From positions 1,364,001-1,428,000 of the forward strand of contig NZ_CP092074.1 of assembly GCF_024138715.1 (NCBI RefSeq): DNA of 64,000 bases, in the 5' to 3' direction. A model generated the notes under the pieces. The model saw only the letters and a program-made list of their open reading frames with translations. It had not been told where the DNA came from and searched no databases. Of this stretch, positions 35,199-44,008 are shown one piece after another; within the stretch, counting starts at the first letter, position 1; each line of letters begins with the position of its first letter. The position numbers were made by a program, and so were the translations under genes. This stretch comes from Emticicia sp. 21SJ11W-3. GTDB lineage: Bacteria; Bacteroidota; Bacteroidia; Cytophagales; Spirosomataceae.

Positions 35199-35501
35199 TC
35201 ATGTTCCTTTAATAAATTTCTCCAACTCGTTCAGGTGTTCGTTAAAAGCCTTTTTGCCTGGCTCAGTTGCCGAATAAACCGTATTGGGTTTGCGGCCTAC
35301 AAATTCTTTTCTGAACGAAATGTAATTAGCTTCTTCCAGTGCGCGTAGGTGTGTGGCAAGGTTACCGTCAGTCAAAGACAATATCTCTTTCATGGCATTA
35401 AAAGAGACGTCGTCATTCACCATCAGCACCGACATGATGCCCAGCCTGGCCTTGCTTTCAAATGCTTTATTAAAATTCTGAAGTAAATTCATATTATTCA
35501 C
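35199..35501 (-). CDS. Winged-helix transcription regulator (HTH_34 / PadR-MarR-like)
   Basis: The 100-residue protein is a single winged helix ('KARLGIMSVLMVNDDVSFNAMKEIL', 'GNLATHLRALEEANYI', 'GRKPNTVYSATEPGKKAF'), the layout of the HTH_34 family found beside membrane proteins in Bacteroidota. It should bind DNA as a dimer. The gene before it encodes a six-helix membrane protein, and the DUF4173 gene follows. Two matching palindromes, at 35167 and 37189, are its likely targets and would give self-regulation. Confidence 0.87.
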   Translation of the reverse strand: MNNMNLLQNFNKAFESKARLGIMSVLMVNDDVSFNAMKEILSLTDGNLATHLRALEEANYISFRKEFVGRKPNTVYSATEPGKKAFNEHLNELEKFIKGT

Positions 35502-35536
35502 CAGCGTCAGGCGCTTTTAGCTACCTGGCGCCAAAA

Positions 35537-36148
35537 CTATTTTCTATCATATCTGAAATACACCACTAATCCATAAATAATGTGCAACCCACCAAACCCA
35601 ATTGCCCAGAAGAGCAAATTCCATTTTGCTAAAAACAAAGCCACAATACCCAGCACAATCTCACTTATGCCCAGATAAAAAGTATCATGAACGGTGTATT
35701 TACTGGCATTTACCAGAGCAATGCCATAAAAAACAAGTGTAGTTGGAAAACAAAGCCAGAAAAATCCGTGATACAGCAACCCCAAGCCGAAGATACCTCC
35801 GGCAAATAACGGAATAAGCATGCTTGTCAGCAAGCGTTTAGAGGTAGATGTCCAGACATCCAACCCTTTTTTACGGGCTTTTCTTACAGTAAAAAACACT
35901 CCTGTTACCAGTGCAGACACCAACACAAGGGCTGCGTCAAGCAGCAGTGCCGGAACAATCTCATGCCTGACGGCCGGGTCAAACAACTGATACAAACCAT
36001 CAACATGAATTTTCTGGTGTGCATACCAGGCACCTATTAAAGCACAGATACCGGCTGAAATACCGGAAAACCCGCTTAAGGAAAGAAACTTGGACGAACG
36101 TTCCATCAGAGAGCGTATTTCCTTCAGTTGTTCTAGGTGCTCGTTCAT
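35537..36148 (-). CDS. Six-helix membrane protein of unknown function
   Basis: The 203-residue protein has about six membrane segments after an N-terminal 'LKEIRSLMERSSKFLSLSG' amphipathic stretch. Proteins of this pattern often sit directly before an HTH_34 regulator in Bacteroidota, as here (35-base gap). It overlaps the diacylglycerol kinase gene by 4 bases, so translational coupling is likely. The function is not known. Confidence 0.75.
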   Translation of the reverse strand: MNEHLEQLKEIRSLMERSSKFLSLSGFSGISAGICALIGAWYAHQKIHVDGLYQLFDPAVRHEIVPALLLDAALVLVSALVTGVFFTVRKARKKGLDVWTSTSKRLLTSMLIPLFAGGIFGLGLLYHGFFWLCFPTTLVFYGIALVNASKYTVHDTFYLGISEIVLGIVALFLAKWNLLFWAIGFGGLHIIYGLVVYFRYDRK

Positions 36149-36504
36149 AGATTAGCTAAAATTTTAGGCAAAAATATAATAATTCCGATAATTGCAGCGC
36201 AAACTGAAATGATTAAAACTGCGGCTGCCGATAAATCCTTTATTTTACCGATTAAAGGATGGTAACCTTCCGAAACAAAATCGCATAGTTTTTCTAACGC
36301 GGTATTAAAGGCTTCGGCCATCCATACCAATCCGATTGCTATAATGGTAGCTGACCATTCGGCAAAACTAAGTTTTAAGAGTATGCCACCTAAAACAACC
36401 GCAACCGTTGCCAGCAGATGAAACCGGGCGTTGTTTTCCTGAAGCAGCACTTTTACACCCTTAAAAGCATATTTAAAGCTATGCAACATTTTTGGAACGT
36501 TCAT
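36145..36504 (-). CDS. Diacylglycerol/undecaprenol kinase family protein
   Basis: The 119-residue protein has the family motif E-x-x-N-T-A-L-E ('AEAFNTALEKLCDF') and 'KDLSAAAVLI' between membrane segments, typical of small DgkA/UdpK enzymes. These phosphorylate undecaprenol or diacylglycerol at the inner membrane. It overlaps its neighbours at both ends (26 bases with the DUF1361 gene, 4 bases with the next gene), so it is part of a tight operon. Confidence 0.9.
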   Translation of the reverse strand: MNVPKMLHSFKYAFKGVKVLLQENNARFHLLATVAVVLGGILLKLSFAEWSATIIAIGLVWMAEAFNTALEKLCDFVSEGYHPLIGKIKDLSAAAVLIISVCAAIIGIIIFLPKILANL

Positions 36505-37174
36505 AAGAGGCAGGCATCAACAGATTTAATGAAACATATAGCACCATAACCACCAGCGAGAAAACCATTGTGGTTTGTATAGCCAGCGGATTTTGAAGCT
36601 CATGGATTGATTTTCTGAACAAAAATGCAGGGTTGGTGAACAAATCCCAGCTATTGAAACGGATATACCGGCCTAGGTATAAGCCAAAACCAGACAGCAC
36701 CACACTCGAGAAAACTATCGCCCAGGCCCATATTCTGCCTGTTAGCTTTTCAATAATTTCGTGCGCCACCAGCAGAGAGTAAAGTCCGGTTGCTAAACCT
36801 GCCAGCGCAACAATGAAAAAACTAACGGAATCAAACCACAAAAGGTGCAGCTGCGACTCTGTCAGGTGAATCAGATCCGTAATTATATAAGGCGAATTTG
36901 GAAAAAACAACAGCCAGAAACCCAGGCAGCTGTAAACTATAGTCTGGCTGAAACGAAATGAGGCATGTGGCAAAGACTGATACCTGCGGGCAACCAGAAT
37001 AAATAATAATGGAACCCAGGCTAAAAACAGATTCCAGAGTAAGTAGATGCCCCTCAGATGATGCGTCTTTATTACACCAGCCAGTAATAATACAGAACTG
37101 AGCAATGTCAGTAGTATCAGGCTTAAAGTCGGTCGACTGATATTAAACGCTATTGTAATTTTTTTAGATGTCAT
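36479..37174 (-). CDS. DUF1361 membrane protein
   Basis: The 231-residue protein has about seven membrane helices and the DUF1361 hallmarks 'LLWNLFLAWVPL', 'LFFPNSPYIITDLIHL' and 'GFGLYLGRYIRFNSWD'. The function is unknown. It is the first gene of the minus-strand operon, preceded by the operator-like palindrome at 37189-37205 and a plausible TTTG / TACTTTG promoter overlapping it. Confidence 0.88.
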   Translation of the reverse strand: MTSKKITIAFNISRPTLSLILLTLLSSVLLLAGVIKTHHLRGIYLLWNLFLAWVPLLFILVARRYQSLPHASFRFSQTIVYSCLGFWLLFFPNSPYIITDLIHLTESQLHLLWFDSVSFFIVALAGLATGLYSLLVAHEIIEKLTGRIWAWAIVFSSVVLSGFGLYLGRYIRFNSWDLFTNPAFLFRKSIHELQNPLAIQTTMVFSLVVMVLYVSLNLLMPASYERSKNVA

Positions 37175-37188
37175 AAGGATAAAAAAGA

Positions 37189-37205
37189 ACTTTGTATTGC
37201 AAAGT
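37189..37205 (-). promoter_or_regulatory. Operator-like palindrome at the head of the DUF1361 operon
   Basis: ACTTTG-N5-CAAAGT is a perfect 6-base dyad lying 15 bases before the start codon. On the minus strand it overlaps TACTTTG, which has TTTGG about 20 bases upstream, so it sits over the probable -7 region. It matches the site at 35167-35181 over about 24 bases with three differences. Confidence 0.6.
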
Positions 37206-37435
37206 AAATTTGAAATATGATTGTTTCCAAATTATGTGGCAATTTTTTTGTTTCAATTTAAAAAATTGATTCAGGCGGGGCCTTAAATGCACAAAAGCCG
37301 GGGTTCTGCTCAGTATGCTGTCTTAATCCGGAATAAATGTTATAAATTAGAAACTTTTATAAAGCCTGATTGGGTAAGTGTTGAACAGATTAAGATTGGG
37401 TAGTGTTATTGGTTATCAGAGAGAACAATTTTTTT

Positions 37436-39250
37436 ATGTCGGAGATTAGTTTTGATTATAAATCAGAGTTGGTTAAGGTACCCGAAGAACCGGGGGTGTA
37501 TCGTTATTTTAACGACAACGGCGAGGTTATTTACGTAGGTAAGGCCAAAAATCTTAAAAACAGAGTAACCAGTTATTTTGCAAATTTTAACAGGCACGAC
37601 CGCAAAACCCGCAGATTGGTAGTAAGCATAAGAAAGCTGGAATTTACTATTGTGCCTACAGAGTTTGACGCACTCCTGCTTGAAAATACACTCATAAAGC
37701 AATATCAGCCGAGATACAATATTTTGTTGAGAGACGACAAGATGTATCCTTACGTTTGTGTTACCAATGAGCGCTTCCCAAGGGTAATTACGACACGTCG
37801 CATGGAAGACAGGTCGCGCGGGAAACTCTATGGCCCGTTTGTGAACTCAAAAGCGATGCACGCCCTGCTTGAGATGTTCAGCCAGCTATATACCATCAGA
37901 ACCTGTAACCTTAACCTTTCGCAAGACAACATAGATGCCAAAAAGTTTAAAGTGTGCCTTGAGTATCATATTGGTAATTGTAAAGGCCCTTGTGAAAACC
38001 TGCAAACCGAGGCTGACTACCTGAAAGAGATTGAACAGGTGCATCATATATTGAAGGGGAATCTGGCGCCTGCCAGGCAGTACTTTGAACAGCGCATGCA
38101 GGAGGCCGCGCGTAAGCTGGCATTTGAAGAAGCGCACCAGCTAAAACTGAAACTCGATTTTCTTCAGAGTTACCAAAGCAAGGCAACCGTTGTTAATCCG
38201 TCTATTAAAGACGTAGATGTGTTCAGTATTACGTCTGACGAAACCACTGCCTACATTAATTATCTGAAAGTGGTAAATGGTACCATTATTCTTACCCAGA
38301 CACTTGATGTAAAGAAAAAACTGGAAGAGACTGATGAAGAAATACTGGTTATGTTTATTGTTGAGCTGCGCCAGCAATATGAAAGCACCACAAAAGAGAT
38401 TATTACCAACATACCGGTAAGTATTGATATGAAGGCAGATATTGCGGTACCTCAGATTGGTGATAAACGCAAGCTGCTGGATATGTCGTTAAAAAACGTG
38501 GTGTATTTCAGAAAAGAGAAAGCTGAAAGAGACGCCATTGCAGCCAGTGGCGCTACCAATAAGCGAGACCGAGTGCTGGTAAAACTGAAACAGGATTTAC
38601 AGTTAAAGAACCTGCCGCGCCATATAGAGTGTTTCGACAACTCAAATATACAGGGTACCAATCCGGTTTCGGCAATGGTTTGTTTTATAAACGGACAACC
38701 CGCCCCCAAAGAATACAGGCATTATATACCCAAAACAGTAGAAGGCCCGAATGACTTTGCCACTATGAAAGAGGTGGTAACACGGCGGTATACAAGGTTA
38801 TTGGAAGAAAAAACGGATTTGCCTGATTTGATTATTATTGACGGAGGAAAAGGACAATTGTCTGCTGCCTGCGAAGCCCTGAAAGAATTGAGCCTGTATG
38901 GCGAGATTCCGATTATCGGGATTGCCAAGCGACTGGAAGAAATTTATTTTCCGGAAGATACGCTTCCGCTTTATATTGACAAGAAGTCTGAGTCGCTGAA
39001 ACTCATTCAGCGCTGTCGTGACGAAGCTCACCGTTTTGGTATTACCCATCACCGCGACCGACGTAGTCAGAGCTTCCTGATTAGTAGTTTAGAAAGTGCT
39101 CCGGGTATTGGTAAACTTACGGCCACCAAGGTGCTGAAACAGTTCAAGACCATATCAAACATCAAGAGCGCCCCAGACGAAGAGCTGATAAAACTGATTG
39201 GCAAAGACAAAACCCACCGCATCAGGGAGTTTCTGGCTAAAGAAAGCTGA
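37436..39250 (+). CDS. uvrC: Excinuclease ABC subunit C
   Basis: I chose ATG 37436 ('MSEISFDYKSEL'); the preceding in-frame residues are atypical. The 604-residue protein has an N-terminal GIY-YIG nuclease ('PGVYRYFNDNGEVIYVGKAKNLKNR'-like segment), the UvrC cysteine region and a UVR helix pair ('AFEEAHQLKLKLDF'). The RNase H-like second nuclease follows ('IECFDNSNIQGTNPVSAMV') with C-terminal helix-hairpin-helix 'SAPGIGKLTATKVL'. It makes both incisions in nucleotide excision repair. It is a single gene, and only 2 bases separate its stop from that of the convergent hydrolase gene. Confidence 0.96.
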   Translation: MSEISFDYKSELVKVPEEPGVYRYFNDNGEVIYVGKAKNLKNRVTSYFANFNRHDRKTRRLVVSIRKLEFTIVPTEFDALLLENTLIKQYQPRYNILLRDDKMYPYVCVTNERFPRVITTRRMEDRSRGKLYGPFVNSKAMHALLEMFSQLYTIRTCNLNLSQDNIDAKKFKVCLEYHIGNCKGPCENLQTEADYLKEIEQVHHILKGNLAPARQYFEQRMQEAARKLAFEEAHQLKLKLDFLQSYQSKATVVNPSIKDVDVFSITSDETTAYINYLKVVNGTIILTQTLDVKKKLEETDEEILVMFIVELRQQYESTTKEIITNIPVSIDMKADIAVPQIGDKRKLLDMSLKNVVYFRKEKAERDAIAASGATNKRDRVLVKLKQDLQLKNLPRHIECFDNSNIQGTNPVSAMVCFINGQPAPKEYRHYIPKTVEGPNDFATMKEVVTRRYTRLLEEKTDLPDLIIIDGGKGQLSAACEALKELSLYGEIPIIGIAKRLEEIYFPEDTLPLYIDKKSESLKLIQRCRDEAHRFGITHHRDRRSQSFLISSLESAPGIGKLTATKVLKQFKTISNIKSAPDEELIKLIGKDKTHRIREFLAKES

Positions 39251-39252
39251 AT

Positions 39253-40131
39253 CTAGTGTTGAAGACTGTCATATATCATTCCAGATACATCGGCCAGCGC
39301 TTCAACACCTTTTTTAGCATCCGTTAGTTTTCTTGATAGTATAACCAGTACGTATTTACGTCCGTCTGGCAAATATATAATTCCGGAGTCATTTTGTACC
39401 CCTGTAATAGAACCAGTTTTGTGGGCTACTTTTACAGTGGCGGGTAATCTGGCAGGTATAATCTCGTTGAATTTCTGGTCGAGTAGTATTTTTATCATGG
39501 CCTCAGAGTCTTTCCTGCTTACTACCTCTCCCTGTGCCAGTTTCTCAAAAATAAGCATCAGGTCATAAGCAGTTACGGTATTGTTCATTCCTGATTGAAA
39601 GGCTTTGCTGTCTTCTACCCCGCGTAGCACCTGTATATCATTAGCCCCAAGCGTACGCATGGTCGCATTGGCATTTTTAGCCCCCACCAAATCAATGAGA
39701 ATATTGGTAGCCAGGTTACTGCTTACAATAATCATCTGGTAGGTGAGGTCGTAGATAGTCATTTGCTGCCCTGTTTTCTTGTACATTTCATCGGCGCTGT
39801 CGTCACTTAAATCCAGTTTAAACGGGCTGCCATCTACAATACTGTTAAATTCATTTTTAACCAGAATAGAGTCTGTCAACTTAAATTTTCCGGCTTTGGC
39901 CTGCTTAAATACTTCAATCATAACCGGGGTTTTCATGGTACTTGCTGCATGAAAACTCTCTTTCTCGTTTATGAACACTGTTTGCCCGGTTTGCAGGTCT
40001 TTAAATGCCAAAGCAAATTCTCCCTCAACCGGGTTTAGTCTTGCCAGAATAGCGTTTTTCAATTGCTCAGATTGTGCAGCAGACTGCATAGCAAAAGCAA
40101 GGAATAGCGTAACGAAACAGAAGTTTTTCAT
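39253..40131 (-). CDS. Class A beta-lactamase-like serine hydrolase
   Basis: The 292-residue protein has a signal peptide ('MKNFCFVTLFLAFAMQSAAQ'). It carries the active-site set of class A beta-lactamases: S-T-M-K, S-S-N at the SDN position, 'GVEDS' in the omega-loop region and 'KTGSITG'. A Glu is present near the place of Glu166 but the surrounding residues differ. A chromosomal, periplasmic beta-lactamase or a related penicillin-interacting esterase are both possible. Nothing mobile surrounds it, so there is no sign of recent acquisition. Confidence 0.85.
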   Translation of the reverse strand: MKNFCFVTLFLAFAMQSAAQSEQLKNAILARLNPVEGEFALAFKDLQTGQTVFINEKESFHAASTMKTPVMIEVFKQAKAGKFKLTDSILVKNEFNSIVDGSPFKLDLSDDSADEMYKKTGQQMTIYDLTYQMIIVSSNLATNILIDLVGAKNANATMRTLGANDIQVLRGVEDSKAFQSGMNNTVTAYDLMLIFEKLAQGEVVSRKDSEAMIKILLDQKFNEIIPARLPATVKVAHKTGSITGVQNDSGIIYLPDGRKYVLVILSRKLTDAKKGVEALADVSGMIYDSLQH

Positions 40132-40317
40132 AAAGGGTAAATCAAATTGTCAACAGATAAGGCCATACCTGCAATTTAAGAGAAAAATGCTGAATTGATA
40201 AAGACTCAGATGTGGAATGGTGTGTTTTTTGTAGAATACACTCCACAAAACTGCTTTAAATCTGTTAAAACCCGCTTTGGCAAATGTTTTTATTTTAATA
40301 CATAAACATTTAAAGCC

Positions 40318-40455
40318 ATGATAGTTGTATTATTTATAGTTACACAATTTATAGCCATGGGGTGTGTGTCTGCCTATGGATTGCATCTGGAAAGAGAAGA
40401 GCAGAAACTTTACCGAGAGAATAAGATGTCTAACAGAAAGCAAAAAAAACCGTGA
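40318..40455 (+). CDS. Possible 45-residue membrane peptide
   Basis: ATG 40318 opens a 45-codon frame ending with TGA at 40453. It has a hydrophobic first half ('MIVVLFIVTQFIAMG') and a highly charged second half ('HLEREEQKLYRENK', then Lys/Arg-rich). This is the layout of small single-span membrane proteins with a cytoplasmic tail. There is no known family and no clear promoter, and it could be fortuitous. Confidence 0.35.
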   Translation: MIVVLFIVTQFIAMGCVSAYGLHLEREEQKLYRENKMSNRKQKKP

Positions 40456-40515
40456 CAGTTTTATCAGACTCCCACAGCATAAACTAAGAATGGTGGTATT
40501 ATTGCACTCGCCAAC

Positions 40516-42231
40516 TCAATATTTGGCTCCCAATACCACTTTTGCTTTAAATTCCAGTTTATCGCCATTCGTGTTAAAAAGTTCGGCCAGAATAATATAA
40601 TATCCTACGGGGGCAATCTCATTATTGTAACTTTTTCCGTCCCAGACAATCTGGTCATTTACCCCCAGAATCTGGTTTTGTGCCAGTTGTTTCAGCATTC
40701 GTCCGTTTGCATCAAATACATATAAGTTGGCTACAAACCCGGTTTGAGTAAGCTGAAATTTTAACTGAGCCACATCATCAGAGCCGTCTCCGTCAGGGGT
40801 GAAAATCTCAGGTTCAATCATAAATGTATTGCTTTCAGCAGCGCTTTTATATTGAGAATTGGCATAACCGGGCGTGGCGTAGCCATCAGAGGCCGCTGCC
40901 GAATGCCAGTTAGATGGCAACGAGGACGGTAGGTTATAATCTGACTTCTCTAGCGATACGCCCGCTTTATTGTCGATCAGCCCATGATGCATTGTTTCTG
41001 AGTAATCGAACCGGTCGAGTAATTTTCTGAATTGATTCAGCAAAATAACCGTGCCTTTTTCATTAGCAAATGCGGGCAGGCTTTCCATCTCCAGTATATG
41101 GCTTGCTACTGTTTTGTAATATTGGCTACTAATTACACTTGCATTGCGGGTTAAAACCAAAAACTGACCCGGCATCAAAACATAATTAGTTAAAGTGATA
41201 GGTTTTATATTGGCCACCGTGCCTGTAGCGTCTGCATTGGCCAAAGCCCAGTCTTTCAGACTAATAAATTTGTTGCTCCTGTTATAGATTTCAACAAAGT
41301 CTTCGCCTCCACTACCGGGGTTAAACAGTATTTCATTCACCACCACATCGCCAGAGTCAGCCTCACTTACAATGCCTACCTGCAAAGATGCCTGTTTCAG
41401 TACATTACCAGAACAGTCTGCAATATTTCTGGCAGTAAGCGTATAACTTGTTTTAGTTTGCAAAGCAGACTGAAAAGTTAGTGTTACTGAAGTATTTGCC
41501 GGGCTTTCAGTGGCAATACTTTTTATTTGAACAGATTTATCTACCGTGTAGGCTAACTGACTAACCGCAGAAAGGCTATCCAGTTTTTCATTGAAAACGA
41601 GCTTTATCTGCTGGTTGTTGAGATATTCATAGCGCTGCAAAACAGGGGGCGTTAAATCGGGGCGGGAAGTTTTAACTGAATTTTCTTTGCCCGGTGTTCC
41701 TTGCAAAACGGCTTCGCTTGAAACCCAGTTTCCTGTTTCTACGCAGGCAAATTCTGTATCAATCATCTCTAGTGAGAATCCTTGTGTTTTACCTGTAGAA
41801 TACCATTTGCTGGTATAAGTAACAGAAAAAACTGTTGTGTTACTGTTGGTTTTTAGTGTTAAGGTGGTACCTGTATTCAGTAATGAAAAGCTACTCAGGC
41901 CTACGGTTCTTCCGATAGCCTGAAATTCCGAGACATTGTTTCGGTGCGTAACAATTACATATTCTTTGGGTTGGATGATAAAATCAGGGAAACTGACTGT
42001 GCCGTTGTTATAGCCTAATACAAACTGGTTGAGGTTAAGCGCTTTGCCTGTGCGGTTATAAAGTTCAAGATACTCTTTTTCAGGCAGACCCTTAGCAGGG
42101 GTAGGGTCTGCCATTATTTCACTAATAATCAATTCATTGGTCTGCTGAGCCAATGTGGTGTTCATGAAAAGTAAAAGAAAGCAAAAGGTGCAAATCAGTA
42201 TAGATCTGCACCCGGGCTTGGCGCATGTCAT
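40516..42231 (-). CDS. Secreted lamin-tail domain protein with C-terminal sorting-type domain
   Basis: The 571-residue protein has a signal peptide ('ILICTFCFLLLFMNTTLAQ'). A first lamin-tail domain begins with 'LIISEIMADPTPAKGLPEKE', then comes an Ig-like spacer, then a second lamin-tail domain ('VVVNEILFNPGSGGEDFVE'). The C-terminal domain opens with 'FTPDGDGSDD' and has the FlgD/CHU_C look, as in type IX-secreted proteins, with 'YVFDANGRMLKQL' and 'GYYIILAELFN'. It should be a cell-surface or extracellular structural protein; the ligand is unknown. It appears to be a single gene. Confidence 0.88.
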   Translation of the reverse strand: MTCAKPGCRSILICTFCFLLLFMNTTLAQQTNELIISEIMADPTPAKGLPEKEYLELYNRTGKALNLNQFVLGYNNGTVSFPDFIIQPKEYVIVTHRNNVSEFQAIGRTVGLSSFSLLNTGTTLTLKTNSNTTVFSVTYTSKWYSTGKTQGFSLEMIDTEFACVETGNWVSSEAVLQGTPGKENSVKTSRPDLTPPVLQRYEYLNNQQIKLVFNEKLDSLSAVSQLAYTVDKSVQIKSIATESPANTSVTLTFQSALQTKTSYTLTARNIADCSGNVLKQASLQVGIVSEADSGDVVVNEILFNPGSGGEDFVEIYNRSNKFISLKDWALANADATGTVANIKPITLTNYVLMPGQFLVLTRNASVISSQYYKTVASHILEMESLPAFANEKGTVILLNQFRKLLDRFDYSETMHHGLIDNKAGVSLEKSDYNLPSSLPSNWHSAAASDGYATPGYANSQYKSAAESNTFMIEPEIFTPDGDGSDDVAQLKFQLTQTGFVANLYVFDANGRMLKQLAQNQILGVNDQIVWDGKSYNNEIAPVGYYIILAELFNTNGDKLEFKAKVVLGAKY

Positions 42232-42259
42232 GTCACAGCGTAAATAATCTATATTTAAA

Positions 42260-42640
42260 TTATTTAGATTCTTCTTTAGGTTTAGCAGGAGCTACGGCTT
42301 TTGGTTTGGCTGCTGCTGCTTCGGGCACGGCTACTTTCGGAACAACCGGAGCCGGCGCAACTGAGGCTTTAGGGGCATTCGCTTTTGCGGTTGCAGCTAC
42401 TGGCTTTTTGTCTTTTTTCTTCTCTTTTTTTACTTTTACCACGGCATTTTTAGCAGCCTTTTTCTCTTCTTTCTTTTTCTCTTTTTCTGCCTCTTTATTT
42501 ACTTTAGCAATTTTTTTCGCTAGTTTTTTTGCAGTCTTATCAATGGCTTTTTTGATTTTTTTGCTGGCAGAATCTCCGCTGATAATATTGGCAAGCGCAG
42601 TTGAGATTTCAGAAACCTTCTGTTTAAGATCAGTTTTCAT
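42260..42640 (-). CDS. Lys/Ala-rich histone H1-like protein
   Basis: The 126-residue product has an ordinary first third ('LKQKVSEISTALANIISGDSASKK'). A long Lys-rich stretch follows (repeated K-K and K-E pairs), then an Ala/Pro/Val/Lys tail like that of eukaryotic histone H1 and bacterial Hc1-like or AlgP-like proteins. Such proteins bind DNA nonspecifically and compact it. The strand choice is supported by the clear N-terminus; the opposite strand would be all Phe/Ala/Thr. It is strongly biased in composition, so family assignment is tentative. Confidence 0.72.
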   Translation of the reverse strand: MKTDLKQKVSEISTALANIISGDSASKKIKKAIDKTAKKLAKKIAKVNKEAEKEKKKEEKKAAKNAVVKVKKEKKKDKKPVAATAKANAPKASVAPAPVVPKVAVPEAAAAKPKAVAPAKPKEESK

Positions 42641-42718
42641 AATAATTTTATGAGATTGTTTAATTAATTTACAAATACAACCAAAGCAATCAAAAAAAAC
42701 AAAAAAAATGTGTTAAGT

Positions 42719-42748
42719 TTTGCGGCAAACACTAAAATATTACTTTTG
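42719..42748 (+). promoter_or_regulatory. Bacteroidota-type promoter for the MgtC gene
   Basis: TTTG at 42719-42722 and TACTTTTG at 42741-42748 are separated by 18 bases, a full match to the TTTG / TAnnTTTG consensus. The start codon is 74 bases downstream. Confidence 0.62.
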
Positions 42749-42821
42749 AGCCTGTATTTGTTGAAGTTTTATGTGTTAATTATGATTGTGATTTGTTTTT
42801 TGAAAAACTACTCTTGTTTTT

Positions 42822-43469
42822 ATGGATTTAGAATTTGTAACCGAAGATATCCTTAAACTTTTGATTTCGGCAGGTACGGGCGCGATTATTGGTTTTGAAA
42901 GAGAATATCATAGTAAATCGGCCGGGTTAAGAACCATGATTCTTATTTGCGTTGGCTCTACACTTTTTACCCTGGTGTCTATCAAATTGGGTTCAGACCC
43001 ATCCCGCATTGCTGCCAATATTGTAACCGGAATTGGGTTTGTAGGTGGCGGAATTATATTCAGAGATAACTCAAGCGGGCGCATTACGGGCATTACTACT
43101 GCTGCTACGGCCTGGGTTACGGCAGCATTGGGCCTGTGCGTAGGCGTAGGCAAAGACCTGTACGAAACAGGCTTTTTTGCCATGTTGCTTGTTATTTTTA
43201 CTTTATATGTATTGGTGCCTTTACAGGTGAGAATTAAACGAAGGAACCTGATACGTACGTACAGAATTGTTTGCAAGTACACCAACGGAACGCTCAGGCA
43301 TTACGAACATTTATTTGAAAGGTTTAATCTGGAGGCAGAAAGAAACATGCAGACCAAAACTAATGACCGTATCAGCGGTACCTGGACGGTCAGGGGGTCA
43401 GAGAAAAACCATGAGCAGATAATTAAAAGCTTATTGAATGACCCCGATATTATGGAATTTGATTTTTAG
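42822..43469 (+). CDS. MgtC/SapB family membrane protein
   Basis: The 215-residue protein has about four membrane helices with the family block 'GTGAIIGFEREYHSKSAGLRTMIL' and 'GFVGGGIIFRDNSSGRITGITTAA', and a cytoplasmic C-terminal tail. MgtC proteins are linked to Mg2+ limitation and inhibition of F-type ATP synthase. It starts at ATG 42822 behind a consensus promoter, and a small lipoprotein gene follows after 50 bases. Confidence 0.9.
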   Translation: MDLEFVTEDILKLLISAGTGAIIGFEREYHSKSAGLRTMILICVGSTLFTLVSIKLGSDPSRIAANIVTGIGFVGGGIIFRDNSSGRITGITTAATAWVTAALGLCVGVGKDLYETGFFAMLLVIFTLYVLVPLQVRIKRRNLIRTYRIVCKYTNGTLRHYEHLFERFNLEAERNMQTKTNDRISGTWTVRGSEKNHEQIIKSLLNDPDIMEFDF

Positions 43470-43519
43470 ATTCCAACCTTTTTTAGTTAAAGGGTATCGA
43501 AACGAAAAACTGTATAACT

Positions 43520-43945
43520 ATGAAAACCTTGTTAATACACATTCTCAGCATTTTGTTTGTCACATCATGCGAGACTACCATACCTGACCCACAACTGAAT
43601 GAAATAGACGGTAGATGGAAACTGGTAAAGATTGGAGTAGGTTTTCCGGCGCCGGGCAGCCCATCTGAAAAAGTGCCGGAATATGAAGAAGTTCTTGAAT
43701 TTAACGCATCAAAACAGTTTTTTACCCGTACTAAAGATGGCAAAGTGGTAGAGAGGTCAACCGTGAGTATGCGTGTTGACGAAAACGCAAGTATCAAACG
43801 CGATATGATAGTTTTTGAAAACACTAAAACGTATTCTTACCTGTGGTTTACCGAAACACCCAGATACCTGGTTTTGTACCAGAGCGCTCCGGTAGGAGCC
43901 AGGCTGGCCGACGGCAATCTGTTTTTTTATGAGAAAATAAAGTAA
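43520..43945 (+). CDS. Small lipocalin-like lipoprotein
   Basis: The 141-residue protein has a signal peptide with a lipobox ending in 'FVTSC', so it should be lipid-anchored. The mature part begins 'EIDGRWKLVKI' and continues as an all-beta domain, resembling the lipocalin-like small lipoproteins of Bacteroidota. Ligand and function are unknown. It could be transcribed with the MgtC gene upstream. Confidence 0.75.
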   Translation: MKTLLIHILSILFVTSCETTIPDPQLNEIDGRWKLVKIGVGFPAPGSPSEKVPEYEEVLEFNASKQFFTRTKDGKVVERSTVSMRVDENASIKRDMIVFENTKTYSYLWFTETPRYLVLYQSAPVGARLADGNLFFYEKIK

Positions 43946-44008
43946 TATTTTCAATTATGATTCTTATGTCATAAATTGCAGCCGGAAATTAACGTATCAA
44001 GATAAATT

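Noticed and set aside
39253-40131. Acquired antibiotic-resistance gene
   Set aside because: No transposase, integron or attachment sites surround it, and base composition matches its neighbours by eye.
42225-42653. Plus-strand Phe/Ala/Thr-rich frame opposite the Lys-rich gene
   Set aside because: It is the complement of a Lys/Ala-biased coding sequence and lacks a coherent protein pattern.
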